A stretch of DNA of 34,528 nucleotides, taken from the NCBI GenBank assembly GCA_040880805.1, contig JBBDHW010000039.1, positions 8,817 to 43,344 on the forward strand. The letters run 5' to 3'. The position numbers and the translations under genes are program-made. The notes beneath the pieces are model-generated. The model was not told the DNA's origin. It saw only the letters and a list, made by a program, of their open reading frames with translations, and did no database searches. This DNA is from Acidimicrobiia bacterium. GTDB lineage: Bacteria > Actinomycetota > Acidimicrobiia > IMCC26256 > DASPTH01. This document shows positions 16,373-26,400 of this stretch, piece by piece (position 1 is the stretch's first letter; every line of letters starts with the position of its first letter).

Positions 16373-18367
16373 TCACCGACCTATCGCCGGATCGTCGGAC
16401 GCGCGTTCGCTTCGGTCTCGCAGCGCCTGCTCCCGTAACCGCCGAACCCCCGCGGGGCCCAGCCGCTCCGACAGGTCGCGCGCGTAGGGGCGGAGATCCC
16501 AGAACGCGAGCTCGCCGTCACGGCTCACGACCGGCTGCTCCCCGAGCTCGGCCGCGATGTCGTCGGGCGACGGCTCGCCCGATCGGAACGTGCTGCCGAG
16601 GTCGTACACGAGGCCGCCGAAGCCGACCGCGGCGACCCGGTCGAGCATCGGGCCGACCGACAACCGTGCGGTGCTCGGCTGCCAGTCGGCTTCGCGTCCG
16701 AGCACCCCGCCCCAGCTCCACCGCAACGAGTCACTGTGCACGTAGCCGCGAACGAGGTCGTACGGACCCAGGTTGCCGGTGAGTGGCGCTTCGGGGAAAT
16801 ACCGGTACGGGAGTTCGAAGACGGCGGCTCCCGCCGGCAGCGCACGTTCCACGCGCGCGACGAAGGCAGCGTCACTGACCCAGCGCGCCGCGGTCGCGTC
16901 GTAGTCGGGGATCGCCGCCGGCGACACCTGGTCGAGTATCCCGAACACGAGGATCACACCGAGCCCGAGCGCGACCACCGGTACCCGCCACGGGCGATCG
17001 GGCACGCGCCGACAGATCCAGTCGAGCCCGTACGCGACGGCGGTGAACGCGAAGAAGGCGAGAAACACCGAGATGCGGTTCCACGAGCGGAGCTCACGGA
17101 TACCGATCCCGAACACGAGCAACGAGAAGCCGCTGATCACTCCCATGACGATCGCGGTGACGGTGAGAACCCCCATGCTGCGGATCGCGTCCGCAGGCGG
17201 CGGGACCGGGCCCGCAGCATCGGCGTCGTTCGCGGCGGCGCCCTCCGGGTCGCTGCGGCGATCGCGACGGATGTTGACGAGCAACGCCACGAGCACTCCG
17301 GCGAAACCCACCGCGCCGATGATGCCGAGCTGCTGGCCCCGTTCACTGGTCGTCGGGGTCTTCTTGGTGCTCTGCGCCTGCACGTCGGCGAGCGCCTCCA
17401 CCCGGTGTCGTTCGACCGGCAGGGCGAGCTGTGCGAGCTTCAGCCCTTCGAACTCGGTCTCGCTCGCACTGCGATGGACAACCGCGGTGTCCTGACCGTG
17501 CACCACCGTGTACACGAGCGTCGGGGCGAGATTGAACAAGCCGACGACCGCGATCGCAGCGACCGCGATCGCGCCGGATACGAGGACCTGGCGCCGGCGG
17601 CGCGCGATGAAGTCGACCAGGGCCAGGACGACGAGAAGGAGGAGAGTGAACCCCGCGTAGTACGCGCCCGACGACGCGGTGACGACGCACGCGAGCAACC
17701 ACAGCAGTCCGGAGCGGTCACCGAGCCGCACGCGCCAGCCCGAGCCGTCGTCGCGCTCCGCGACGAACGGGGGCCGCGCCGACACGACCCGCAGCACGAG
17801 ATACCCGGCTAATGGTACGACCCAGTACGCGGAGAGAAAGAGGTGCGGGACGCCGCGCGCGAAATGGTAGGGCAGGTAGGAATAGAGGAGGGCGACGACC
17901 GCCGCGACCCCCCGGGACACTCCGAGCGCGCGCAACACCAGCAACATCGACACCGCGACCGCGAGAAAGGTGAGGACGTAGAAGATGTTCACCGTCGCGC
18001 CGACGCTGCCGGTCACCGTGCCGAGCACCTTGAGCCCGACGAGGTTGAGGTTGTCGAGGCCCACCGGGAAGTCGAAGAGCTGCTGGTCGAACGGCGCGCC
18101 GAGGTCGGGGTTCGTGATGAACCACGCGTGGTCGATCCCGCCCTTCGCGAGCATCTGATAGAAGGGCGCGTCGGGCTCGAAGGAGTAAATGGCGCGATCG
18201 CCGCGCACATACGCGAGAGGAACGTCGACGTCGGCGTTCCACAGCTCGAGCACCGGCACGAGGATCGCGAGCGCAGCGACGGCTACGAGCACCGCGTCGA
18301 GCAGCAGGATACGGCCTCGGCTCGTTCCTTCCGGCCGGTTCACGAGGGCACAGTAATCGTCTCGCAT
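16373..18367 (-). CDS. Large polytopic membrane protein, probable GT-C-fold glycosyltransferase-like
   Basis: The 664-residue protein has about eleven hydrophobic helices (first at ~20-40) and a soluble C-terminal part from ~480. After helix 1 comes an extracytoplasmic loop with FYQMLAKGG then GAPFDQQLFDFPVGLDNLN, and a segment SYLPYHFARGVPHLFLSAYW later. This layout, with a conserved acidic/aromatic first loop and 11 or so helices, is seen in GT-C membrane glycosyltransferases and YfhO-like proteins that use polyprenyl-linked sugars. The exact family and substrate are not recognised. It is the last gene of the thrS-side cluster, 44 bp after the small membrane protein gene, and converges with EF-G2 (73-bp gap with no clear terminator). 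Confidence 0.72.
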   Translation of the reverse strand: MRDDYCALVNRPEGTSRGRILLLDAVLVAVAALAILVPVLELWNADVDVPLAYVRGDRAIYSFEPDAPFYQMLAKGGIDHAWFITNPDLGAPFDQQLFDFPVGLDNLNLVGLKVLGTVTGSVGATVNIFYVLTFLAVAVSMLLVLRALGVSRGVAAVVALLYSYLPYHFARGVPHLFLSAYWVVPLAGYLVLRVVSARPPFVAERDDGSGWRVRLGDRSGLLWLLACVVTASSGAYYAGFTLLLLVVLALVDFIARRRRQVLVSGAIAVAAIAVVGLFNLAPTLVYTVVHGQDTAVVHRSASETEFEGLKLAQLALPVERHRVEALADVQAQSTKKTPTTSERGQQLGIIGAVGFAGVLVALLVNIRRDRRSDPEGAAANDADAAGPVPPPADAIRSMGVLTVTAIVMGVISGFSLLVFGIGIRELRSWNRISVFLAFFAFTAVAYGLDWICRRVPDRPWRVPVVALGLGVILVFGILDQVSPAAIPDYDATAARWVSDAAFVARVERALPAGAAVFELPYRYFPEAPLTGNLGPYDLVRGYVHSDSLRWSWGGVLGREADWQPSTARLSVGPMLDRVAAVGFGGLVYDLGSTFRSGEPSPDDIAAELGEQPVVSRDGELAFWDLRPYARDLSERLGPAGVRRLREQALRDRSERASDDPAIGR

Positions 18368-18411
18368 GACGCGGTCGCGTCACGCGATGCGGAGCGTCAG
18401 GTGGCCAGATC

Positions 18412-18936
18412 TCAGGTGATAGGCGCGTCGAGTCCGAACGCCGACCAGTCCTCCGGGTTCGGCTCGGTGTACTCGCCGAGCACGTGGCCGTCGACGCCGT
18501 CGAGCTCGACGAGGCCGCGCATCGACGGCGGCTCGTCGGCGCTGTAGAGCAGGATCCGCCAGGCGGGACGCGAGAGGAGGCCCCGCCACGCAAGCTGCGC
18601 GCTGGAGTGCCCGACGGGGAAACCGACCGTACGCGTCGCGATCAGCAGCGCCTCGGTCTGATCGATCGAGAGGGGCCACGCGGTGACGAAGTGGTAGCTC
18701 GCGACGAGCGCCAGGAAGACCGCGCCGGCGAGCAGGCCACCGTTGTCACTCGCGACCCAGCCGAGGAGGCAGAGGAGCGCTAGGACGGAATAGATAGTGG
18801 CCGCAATGCGGCGGCGACGGGTGCTCGGGAACAGGTAGGGGCCGACGTAGGCAGTGACATCCAGCTCGTCGGGCAGGTCGTCGCCGTCGTGCGCGGTCGC
18901 GTCGCCCGGCGGAGTGGTGTTGGTCACGGCGTGCAC
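18412..18936 (-). CDS. Unrecognised small protein with two membrane helices
   Basis: The 174-residue protein has an acidic N-terminus, two close hydrophobic helices (~45-63 and ~67-86), then a ~85-residue soluble C-terminal part with SIDQTEALLIATRTVGFPVGH and WRILLYSADEPPSMRGLVEL. The C-terminal part looks like a compact beta-rich cytoplasmic domain. I do not recognise the family. GTG at 18934-18936 or three codons later are possible starts; no clear ribosome site is visible. It sits 32 bp after the HIT gene and 44 bp before the GT-C-like gene, so it is probably co-transcribed with thrS-HIT. Confidence 0.7.
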   Translation of the reverse strand: MHAVTNTTPPGDATAHDGDDLPDELDVTAYVGPYLFPSTRRRRIAATIYSVLALLCLLGWVASDNGGLLAGAVFLALVASYHFVTAWPLSIDQTEALLIATRTVGFPVGHSSAQLAWRGLLSRPAWRILLYSADEPPSMRGLVELDGVDGHVLGEYTEPNPEDWSAFGLDAPIT

Positions 18937-18968
18937 GGTACTGCGAGGGCTTCGCCGTTACGGGATCG

Positions 18969-19475
18969 CTAATGGCGTGCCTGCGGCCACCCGGCCCGCA
19001 GCTTCTCCCAGCTCGCGGTCAACGGTTCGGGCAGGACGCGCGCCTCCGCCACGGCGCTCATGAAGTTGGTGTCGCCGACCCATCGCGGGAGCGCGTGCAT
19101 GTGCACGTGACCGGGAATGCCGGCGCCCGCGGCGCGCCCGAGGTTCGCACCGACGTTCACGCCGTCGGGCGAGTACGCGCGGTCGAGCGCGACGGTGGCG
19201 TCTTGGGTCATCGCCATCAGCGCGCTCGCTTCTTCTGGCGACAGCCCCGACAGCGTCCCCTCGTGCCGTACCGGCGCGACCATGAGGTGACCCGACGTGT
19301 ACGGATACGCGTTCATCACCGCAAACACGTAGTCGTTTCGCGCGAGGACGAGCGCCTCGTCCGGGTCGGCGACGAGCAGCGCGCAGAAGACGCACTCGCC
19401 GTCGACAGGACTTTGTGTCGCGACTTCATCGATGTAGGACGAGCGCCAGCCCGCCCAGAGCCGATCGAGGGTCAT
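18969..19475 (-). CDS. HIT-family dinucleoside polyphosphate phosphorylase/hydrolase
   Basis: The 168-residue protein has the HIT motif GHVHMHALPRW (His123, His125, His127) and a likely zinc site, CVFC (Cys28, Cys31) with His71. Its neighbour in mycobacteria, Rv2613c, is an Ap4A phosphorylase, and the position beside thrS is the same here. Ap4A is produced by aminoacyl-tRNA synthetases, so the pairing with ThrRS makes sense, but the substrate is inferred from the orthologue. Start ATG 19473-19475 overlaps the thrS stop (ATGA). Confidence 0.9.
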   Translation of the reverse strand: MTLDRLWAGWRSSYIDEVATQSPVDGECVFCALLVADPDEALVLARNDYVFAVMNAYPYTSGHLMVAPVRHEGTLSGLSPEEASALMAMTQDATVALDRAYSPDGVNVGANLGRAAGAGIPGHVHMHALPRWVGDTNFMSAVAEARVLPEPLTASWEKLRAGWPQARH

Positions 19476-21448
19476 ACGTTGGCGCGCGTGTCGACGGCCG
19501 TATGCAAGCGATCGACGAACAGATCGAGTGGCACGCCGCGTTCGGGCTCGTCACTGCCGCGCGAGTTCACGCCGACCGTGCCGTGCTCGAGGTCGTCGTC
19601 GCCGACGACGAGCACGTACGGGACCTTCTCGAGCTTCGATCGGCGGACGCGCGCGCCGAGGGTGTCGGCGTGAGCGTCGACCGTCTCGGCGCGAAAGCCG
19701 GCGTCGCGAAGCCGCTCGACGAGCTTCTCGGCGTACTCGTCGTGACGGTCGGCGACGGGCAGCACGGTGACCTGCACCGGCGCCAGCCATGCCGGAAACG
19801 CGCCGGCGTAGTGCTCGACGAGCAGCGCGAAGAAGCGCTCGATCGTCCCGAACAGAGCGCGGTGGATCATGATCGGCGTGTGGCGCTCGTTGTCGGCGCC
19901 GACGTACTCGATGCCGAAGCGCTGCGGGGTTTGGAAGTCGAGCTGGATGGTCGAGAGCTGCCACGTGCGGCCGATCGCGTCGCGTGCCTGCACCGAGATC
20001 TTCGGGCCATAGAACGCGCCGCCACCCTCGTCGAACACCAACTCCAAGCCCATGTCGAGCGCGGCCGCGTTCAGGGATTCGGTTGCCTCGTCCCACTCGG
20101 CGTCGGTGCCGGCGGCCTTGCCCTCGGGCTTCGTGGAGAGCTCCAGGTAGAAGTCGTCGAGGCCGTACTCTCGGAGCACGTCGAGGACGAAGACGAGCAG
20201 TGAACGTATCTCGTCGGCCATCTGCTCCTTCGTGCAGAAGATGTGCGCGTCGTCCTGGGTCATGCCGCGGACGCGCGTGAGCCCGTGCACGACACCCGAC
20301 TTCTCGTAGCGGTACACAGTGCCGAACTCGAACATGCGCAGCGGCAGCTCGCGGTACGAGCGCATCCTGCTCTTGAAGATCAGGATGTGGAACGGGCAGC
20401 TCATCGGCTTGAGGTAGTAGTTGCCACCGTCGAGCTCCAACGGCGGGAACATTCCCTCGGCGAACCACTCCAGGTGACCCGACGTCTGGAAGAGCCCTTC
20501 CTTCGAGATGTGCGGGCTGTTCACGAACTGGTAGTCGGCGGCCTCGTGACGCGCGCGTGAGTAGTCCTCCATGATCTTGCGGACGAGCCCGCCCTTCGGG
20601 TGCCAGACCGCGAGCCCCGAGCCGATCTCCTCGGGAAACGAGTAGAGGTCGAGCTCGACCCCGAGCTTGCGGTGGTCGCGCTTCTCGGCTTCCGCGAGGC
20701 GGTGAAGGTAGTCGTCGAGCGCGGCCTTCGACTCCCACGCAGTGCCGTAGATGCGCTGGAGCATCGGGCGCTTCTCGTCGCCGCGCCAGTACGCGCCCGC
20801 GACCTTCGTGAGCTTGAACGCGCCGAGCCGTTTGGTGCTCGGGACGTGGGGGCCGCGACAGAGGTCGACGAACTCGGTTCCGTCGGGACGCGCGTTCTTG
20901 TAGAGCGAGATGACCGGTCCCTCGCCCACCTCTCCCGTGTCGTCGGGGTCGACGCGCTCGATGATCTCGCGCTTGTACTGCTGCTTCTGGAATACCGCAA
21001 GTGCCGTGTCGCGATCGACTTCTTGCCGCTCGAACGGCTCGTCGGCCTTCACGATCTCGCGCATCCGCGCCTCGATGCGCGCGAGATCGTCCTCCGAGAA
21101 GTGCTCGCCGCCCGGAAGCGAGAAGTCGTAGTAGAAGCCGTCTTCGATCGCCGGCCCGATCGCGTACTCCGCGCCGGGGTACAGATCGGTGACCGCCTGG
21201 GCCATCACGTGCGCCGTGGAGTGGCGCAGCACCTCGCGGCCGTCGGCGGTGTCGGGCGTGACGATCGCGACCCGGGCGTCGTGGTCGATCGGCCGGGTGA
21301 GGTCGACCCATCCTCCGTCGACCTTGGCTGCGAGCGCGGCCCTGGCGAGGCCCTTCCCGATGGACTCGGCGACGGCGCCGGCCGTGGTGCCGCTGGCGTA
21401 CTCACGCGTGCTGCCGTCGGGAAGCGTGATCGTGATGTCAGGGGGCAT
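19472..21448 (-). CDS. thrS: Threonyl-tRNA synthetase
   Basis: The 658-residue class II synthetase begins with a TGS domain (residues ~3-62, ITITLPDGSTREY), then the editing domain with HSTAHVMAQAV (the conserved HxxxH), and the catalytic domain with MSCPFHILIF (zinc Cys), motif 2 RYEKSGVVHGLTRVRGMTQDD and motif 3 in the ALFGTIERFFALL segment. The C-terminal anticodon-binding domain ends ...FVDRLHTAVDTRANV. Length is normal. Start ATG 21446-21448 follows the mshC stop by 22 bp. No T-box leader is visible in that short gap, so any control is likely at the operon level. Confidence 0.97.
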   Translation of the reverse strand: MPPDITITLPDGSTREYASGTTAGAVAESIGKGLARAALAAKVDGGWVDLTRPIDHDARVAIVTPDTADGREVLRHSTAHVMAQAVTDLYPGAEYAIGPAIEDGFYYDFSLPGGEHFSEDDLARIEARMREIVKADEPFERQEVDRDTALAVFQKQQYKREIIERVDPDDTGEVGEGPVISLYKNARPDGTEFVDLCRGPHVPSTKRLGAFKLTKVAGAYWRGDEKRPMLQRIYGTAWESKAALDDYLHRLAEAEKRDHRKLGVELDLYSFPEEIGSGLAVWHPKGGLVRKIMEDYSRARHEAADYQFVNSPHISKEGLFQTSGHLEWFAEGMFPPLELDGGNYYLKPMSCPFHILIFKSRMRSYRELPLRMFEFGTVYRYEKSGVVHGLTRVRGMTQDDAHIFCTKEQMADEIRSLLVFVLDVLREYGLDDFYLELSTKPEGKAAGTDAEWDEATESLNAAALDMGLELVFDEGGGAFYGPKISVQARDAIGRTWQLSTIQLDFQTPQRFGIEYVGADNERHTPIMIHRALFGTIERFFALLVEHYAGAFPAWLAPVQVTVLPVADRHDEYAEKLVERLRDAGFRAETVDAHADTLGARVRRSKLEKVPYVLVVGDDDLEHGTVGVNSRGSDEPERGVPLDLFVDRLHTAVDTRANV

Positions 21449-21470
21449 CAGTGGAAATTACCAGTGGCTC

Positions 21471-22670
21471 TCAGCCGCCCGTGCCGGATTCGAGCGGGCG
21501 GGTCAGATCGATGCCGAGCAGCGAACCGAGCTCGCGCAGCGCGGCGGGTGCCGACGCCTCCGTGCCACCCGACAGCACAGCGCTCGCAAGATCGTCGAGT
21601 GCTTCGAGCGCCTTCGGCGCGTCGAGGTCGTCGTCGATTGCGGCGCGTACTCGTTCGGCGAACGGGCGCGGATCGGTGCCGCCGGCACACTCGGCCGCGG
21701 CGAGCAGACGGTGCAGCAGTGCAGTGCCCTCTTCGAGGTCGGTGTCGTGCCACTCGAACCCCGTTCGGTAGTGGTGCCGCATGAGTGCGAGGCGAATTGC
21801 GCGTGGGTCGGCAATCTTGAGGAGGTCGCTGACGAACACGAGGTTGCCGAGCGACTTCGACATCTTCTCGCCCTCGTAGCGAACCATCGCGGAGTGGACC
21901 CAGTAACGCGAGAACGGCTCGTGGGTGCAGCTCTCGCTCTGCGCGATTTCGCACTCGTGATGCGGGAAGATGAGGTCGGTCCCGCCACCGTGCAGATCGA
22001 GCGTGCTGGTGTGGAGCTCGTTCATCGACATCACCGAGCACTCGATGTGCCACCCCGGCCGACCGGTGCCGAACGGCGCCGCCCACGTCGGCTCGTCGGG
22101 GAGCGACGGCTGCCAGAGCACGAAGTCGAGCGGATCGCGACGGTGCGGATCGTCGGGGTTGCCGCCGCTCTCCCGTGCGATCCGGATCATCTCGTCGCGC
22201 GAGTACCGGGACAAGTCGCCGTAGCGGGGAAAGCTCTTGACGTCGAAGTACGTCGTGCCGTGCGCTTCATAGGCGTGGCCGGTTTCGATGAGCTTGGCCA
22301 CCATGTCGATCATGCCGTCGATCGACTCCGTGGCGAGCGGCTCCGCGATTGCCGGACGCAAGGCGAGCGCGTCCATGTCGGCGCGGAAACGAGCGAGCTC
22401 GGCTTCCGCGAGCTCGAGGAACGGCACACCGAGCTCGCGCGCCTTCGGCAGGATCGAGTCGTCGACATCGGTGACGTTGCGCACCATGCGCACATCGTGG
22501 CCGAGCTCCTCGAGGCGGCGGATCAGCAGGTCGTAGGTGAGAAACGTGGCCGCGTGGCCGACGTGCGTGGCGTCGTACGGCGTGATGCCGCACACGTACA
22601 TGCGCACGATCGGCCCGACCTCGAACGGCACGATCGCGAGCTGCGCGGTGTCGTAGATCTGGATCGTCAT
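21471..22670 (-). CDS. mshC: Cysteine:GlcN-inositol ligase of mycothiol synthesis
   Basis: MshC couples cysteine to GlcN-Ins by ATP-dependent adenylation, a step of mycothiol synthesis. The 399-residue protein is a CysRS relative, but the motif MYVCGITPYDATHVGHA (Cys27, residues 24-40) is that of MshC, not the CGPTVYD..HIGHAR of cysteinyl-tRNA synthetase. The zinc site continues in WHIECS and FPHHECE, and KMSKSLGNLVFVS is the class I loop. It is shorter than CysRS (~460) and lacks the anticodon-binding domain expected for the tRNA enzyme. Start ATG 22668-22670 overlaps the npdG stop (ATGA). Its presence supports an actinobacterial host. Confidence 0.92.
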   Translation of the reverse strand: MTIQIYDTAQLAIVPFEVGPIVRMYVCGITPYDATHVGHAATFLTYDLLIRRLEELGHDVRMVRNVTDVDDSILPKARELGVPFLELAEAELARFRADMDALALRPAIAEPLATESIDGMIDMVAKLIETGHAYEAHGTTYFDVKSFPRYGDLSRYSRDEMIRIARESGGNPDDPHRRDPLDFVLWQPSLPDEPTWAAPFGTGRPGWHIECSVMSMNELHTSTLDLHGGGTDLIFPHHECEIAQSESCTHEPFSRYWVHSAMVRYEGEKMSKSLGNLVFVSDLLKIADPRAIRLALMRHHYRTGFEWHDTDLEEGTALLHRLLAAAECAGGTDPRPFAERVRAAIDDDLDAPKALEALDDLASAVLSGGTEASAPAALRELGSLLGIDLTRPLESGTGG

Positions 22671-23332
22671 CGCCGCCGCTCCCCCGCGCCGGTGATGCGG
22701 AGTGTCGCTTGGCCCTTGTGCCGGAGGTTGATGGTGAGCAGCGGTGCGGCGACTGCCTCGATGCCGTGCGCGTTCGCGAGCGATCCCGCGTCGAAGGCCC
22801 GGAGGCCGGGGATGCTGTCGATCAGGTCGAGCACCGTAGTGCGGGCGTCGTCGTCGTCACCGGCAACGAGCACGTCGCTCTCGAGGTCGCGGTCGAGGTC
22901 GCCGAGGGCGGCCGCCGGAACGTGCTGGAGCGCCGCGACGACCTTCGCGCCGGGGGCGGCAGCCTGGATCGCCTCGGCGATCGATCCCTCGTCGGGCAGC
23001 ACGACCCGGAACTCGCGACCCCGCTTCTCGAGCCTGTTCGCCATCGCGATGACGACCTTGCCCTCGAGCTTGTCGGCGAGATAGCGGGCGGTGGGGACGG
23101 CCGCGTCCGCCACCGTGGCGATCACGACGACCTCCGTCTCGGCCGCTTGCGGGTTGGTGCCGGGCTCGAGGGTCTTGACGCGGTCACCCCAGCGGGCGCG
23201 GAGCTCGCCGACGATGCCTTCGGCGCGGTCGAGGTCGCGCGAGCCCAGGATCACGTCGTGACCCAGCGTTGCGAGGCGCGCCGCGACGCCCTGCCCTGCG
23301 GGCCCCGTCCCCCCCAGTACACCGATCCGCAT
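22667..23332 (-). CDS. npdG: F420-dependent NADP reductase (F420H2:NADP oxidoreductase)
   Basis: The 221-residue protein has the Rossmann start MRIGVLGGTGPAGQGVAARL (GGTGxxGxG, as in archaeal Fno), the segment VILGSRDLDRAEGI for the NADP ribose-phosphate, and a C-terminal helix pair with AFDAGSLANAHGIEAVAAP typical of NpdG/Fno. The enzyme moves electrons between NADPH and coenzyme F420. ATG 23330-23332 is chosen because the protein then begins exactly at the Rossmann strand; an ATG/GTG-type start six codons earlier is possible. It opens the npdG-mshC-thrS-HIT unit, and its promoter must lie in the 124-bp spacer after dnaE. Confidence 0.9.
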   Translation of the reverse strand: MRIGVLGGTGPAGQGVAARLATLGHDVILGSRDLDRAEGIVGELRARWGDRVKTLEPGTNPQAAETEVVVIATVADAAVPTARYLADKLEGKVVIAMANRLEKRGREFRVVLPDEGSIAEAIQAAAPGAKVVAALQHVPAAALGDLDRDLESDVLVAGDDDDARTTVLDLIDSIPGLRAFDAGSLANAHGIEAVAAPLLTINLRHKGQATLRITGAGERRR

Positions 23333-23419
23333 CCCGAGAGCTTCGCACACGGTGCCCGACGCAGACGCGGTGACGAGCGAGCGGAGCGAGTCGAGTCACT
23401 CGCCAGCGAGCGAACGCCC

Positions 23420-23442
23420 GCGAGCCGGGTATCCCGGCTCGC
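23420..23442 (-). terminator. GC hairpin downstream of dnaE
   Basis: GCGAGCCGGG (23420-23429) and CCCGGCTCGC (23433-23442) form a perfect 10-bp stem with a 3-base loop, 14 bases after the dnaE stop. There is no T-run, as is common for actinobacterial terminators. The surrounding spacer (23333-23456) is made of GAGCGAGC-like short repeats, including CGAGTCACTCG. The hairpin could equally be a repeat element. Confidence 0.45.
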
Positions 23443-23456
23443 AGAGAGCGAGCGAA

Positions 23457-26400
23457 TCAGGCGATGCAGTCGGCGCCGAGGAGGACGCGGAGCTCGGCGA
23501 AGAGGCCGTTGCCCGGGTCGACGAGGAGGTCGTCGGCGAGGCGGAGCACCGTGGTCTTCTCGGGCGCTTCGAGGTGCACGAACACCGGGCTGTCGCCGGG
23601 GTGCTCGGCGAGGATCCCCTTGAGGCGCGCGGCCTTGTCGTCGGTGAGCGCGTGCAGCTTCACCTTGATCCGGACGGGCGGGCCGCCGTCGATCTCGATC
23701 TCGGGGCGGATGACCTCCATCGCCACGAGCTTCGGCGTGTCGTCGCGCAGGTCGACGCGTCCCTTCACGACGACGATGGCGTCGTCTTCGAGGACGTGCC
23801 CGAAGTCGGCCATCGTCTTCGGGAACACCATCACTTCGAGCACACCCGCGAGATCCTCGAGCACGAACGTGCCCATGAGGTCGCCACGCCGCGTGTACTT
23901 CCGCTGAAGCGACGTGACGATGCCGCCGACGGTGCGCAACTCACCCTCACGCGCTTCCCGCAGCTCCGACAGCGTGGAGTCGACGTGCCGGCGCAGCGAC
24001 CGCTCCGCACCCATCAACGGGTGCTCGCTCACGTAGAGCCCGAGCATCTCCTTCTCGAACGCGAGGCGCTGCGACTTCGGGAACTCGGTGTCGGGGATCT
24101 CGACGCGATGCCCCACCACCGCCTCGACCTCGGCCTCACCGGCCGCGGAGAAGAGGTCGAACTGCCCTTCGGCCTCGTTGCGGCGTCGGTCGATCACGGT
24201 GTCGACGATCGTCTCGAACACGTGGACGAGCCCTTGGCGCGGGTGACCGAGCGAGTCGAAGCCACCGGCCTTCACCAGCGACTCGATCGTGCGCTTGTTG
24301 AGCACGGACGGGTCGACGCGATCGCAGAAGCCGTAGAAGTCGACGAACGGACCGGCTGCCTCGCGCGCGGCGATGATCTGCGCGACCACCCCCTCACCGA
24401 CGTTGCGAACGGCCGACATGCCGAACCGGATCGCCGCGTCCTCGGTGGAACCATCGGGGGCGCGGTGCACCGAGAAGTCGGACTCCGACTCGTTGACGTC
24501 GGGCACGAGCACCGCGATGCCCATCTGGCGGCACTCGTTGAGGAAGACCGCGGTCTGGTCCTTGTTGGCTTTGACGCTCGTGAGCAGCGCGGCGAGGTAC
24601 TCGACCGGATAGTTCGCCTTCAGGTAGGCGGTCTGGTACGCGATGAGGCCGTAACCGGTGGCATGCGCCTTGGGGAACGAGTAGTCGGCGAACGGCTCGA
24701 TGGTGTCGAAGATGCGCGTCGCGAACTCGCGGGTGTGCCCCTGCGCGAGGCAGCCCTCGAGGAACTTCGAGCGCTCCTGCGCCATGAGGTCGCGCTGCTT
24801 TTTCGCCGCGGCCTCGCGCAGCGTGTCGGCCTCGCCGAGCGAGTAGCCGGCAAGCCGCTGCGCGACCTGCATGATCTGCTCCTGGTAGATCATCAGGCCG
24901 TAGGTGGGGGCGAGCACCTCTTCGACGTCGGGGTGGTAATACGTGACCGGCTTGCGGCCGTTCTTGCGGTCGGCGTAGTCGGTGTGCATGTTGGTGCCCA
25001 TCGGGCCGGGCCGGTACAGGGCGACGAGCGCGGCGATGTCTTCGAAGCGCGTGGGACCGAGCGAGCGCAACAGCGAGCGCACCGGACCGCCTTCGAGCTG
25101 GAACACGCCCACGGTGTCGCCCCGGCGCAGCATCTCGAAGGTCTTCTCGTCATCGAGCGCCACGTCGTCGATGTCGAACCGCTCTCCGGTCGAGCGTTCG
25201 ATCAGGTCGAGGGTGATCTCGAGCACGTCGAGGTTGCGCAGACCGAGGAAGTCCATCTTGAGGAGCCCGAGCGCTTCGACGCCGTGCATCTCGTACTGCG
25301 TGACGATCGGCGCGTCGTCGACGTTGCCGCCGGCTTCCGGCTTGCGCTGGATCGGGAGGTACTCGGTGAGCGGCTCGCGCGCGATCACAACCGCGGCGGC
25401 GTGGATGCCGTCTTGGCGGCGGAGCCCTTCGAGCCCGCCCGCGACGTCGATCACGCGTTTCGCGTCGGGATCCGTGTCGTAGAGCACGCGCAGCTCGGAC
25501 GCCATCTTGAAGCCGGAGCTGTAACCCTCGACCTCCTCGAGGCAGGCCCGCAACGGCGTATCACGACCCATCACGAGCGGCGGCATCAGCTTGGCGATCT
25601 TGTCGCCGACCGCGTACGGGTAGCCGAGCACGCGCGCCGAGTCGCGCACCGCGGCCCGCGCCTTGATCGTGGAGAACGTGATGACCTGCGCCACGTGGTC
25701 CCAGCCGTAACGCTCGGCGGCGTAACGGATCATCTCGCCGCGGTAGCGGGAGTCGAAGTCCATGTCGATATCGGGCATCTTTTTTCGGCCCGGGTTGAGC
25801 ATGCGCTCGAACAGCAGGTCGTACTTGATGGGATCGACGTTGGTGATGCGCAGGCAGTAGGCGACACACGAACCGGCGGTGCTCCCCCGCCCCGGGCCGA
25901 CTCGGATGCTGCGCGAGCGAGCGTGCCGGTAGAGATCCCAGACGACGAGGAAGTACGCCGAGAAGCCCATCGTCTTGATCACGCCGAGCTCGTAGTCGAG
26001 TCGTTGCAGCACGTCGGGGCCGGGCGACGCGCCATAGCGCTCGGTCGCGCCCTGCAACGTGAGCTCACGGAGGTACGAGTCGTCGTCGTGGCCGGCGGGG
26101 GTGGAGAACGCGGGGAGCCACGAGTTGCCGAACTCGATCTCGACGTTGGCGCGCTCTGCGATGAGCAGCGTGTTGTCGCACGCTTCCTCGTAATCGGCGA
26201 AGAGCCCGCGCATCTCCGCCGCGGTCTTCAAGTAGAACTCGTCGGCGTCGAACTTGAAGCGTTTCGGGTCGTCGAGTGTGGAGCCGGTCTGCACGCAGAG
26301 CAGCGCCGCGTGCGCTTCGGCGTCGTGTCGGTGGGTGTAGTGGCTGTCGTTCGTCGCGAGTAGCGGCGCGCGCAGGTCGCGTGCGAGCTTGATGAGCTGT

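Noticed and set aside
21471-22670. Cysteinyl-tRNA synthetase
   Set aside because: The CGITPYDATHVGHA motif and the short length fit MshC; CysRS has CGPTVYD and a longer C-terminus.
23352-26363. A ~1000-codon plus-strand frame opposite dnaE
   Set aside because: It is the antisense shadow of dnaE, with His/Arg/Val-rich composition and no motif or ribosome site.
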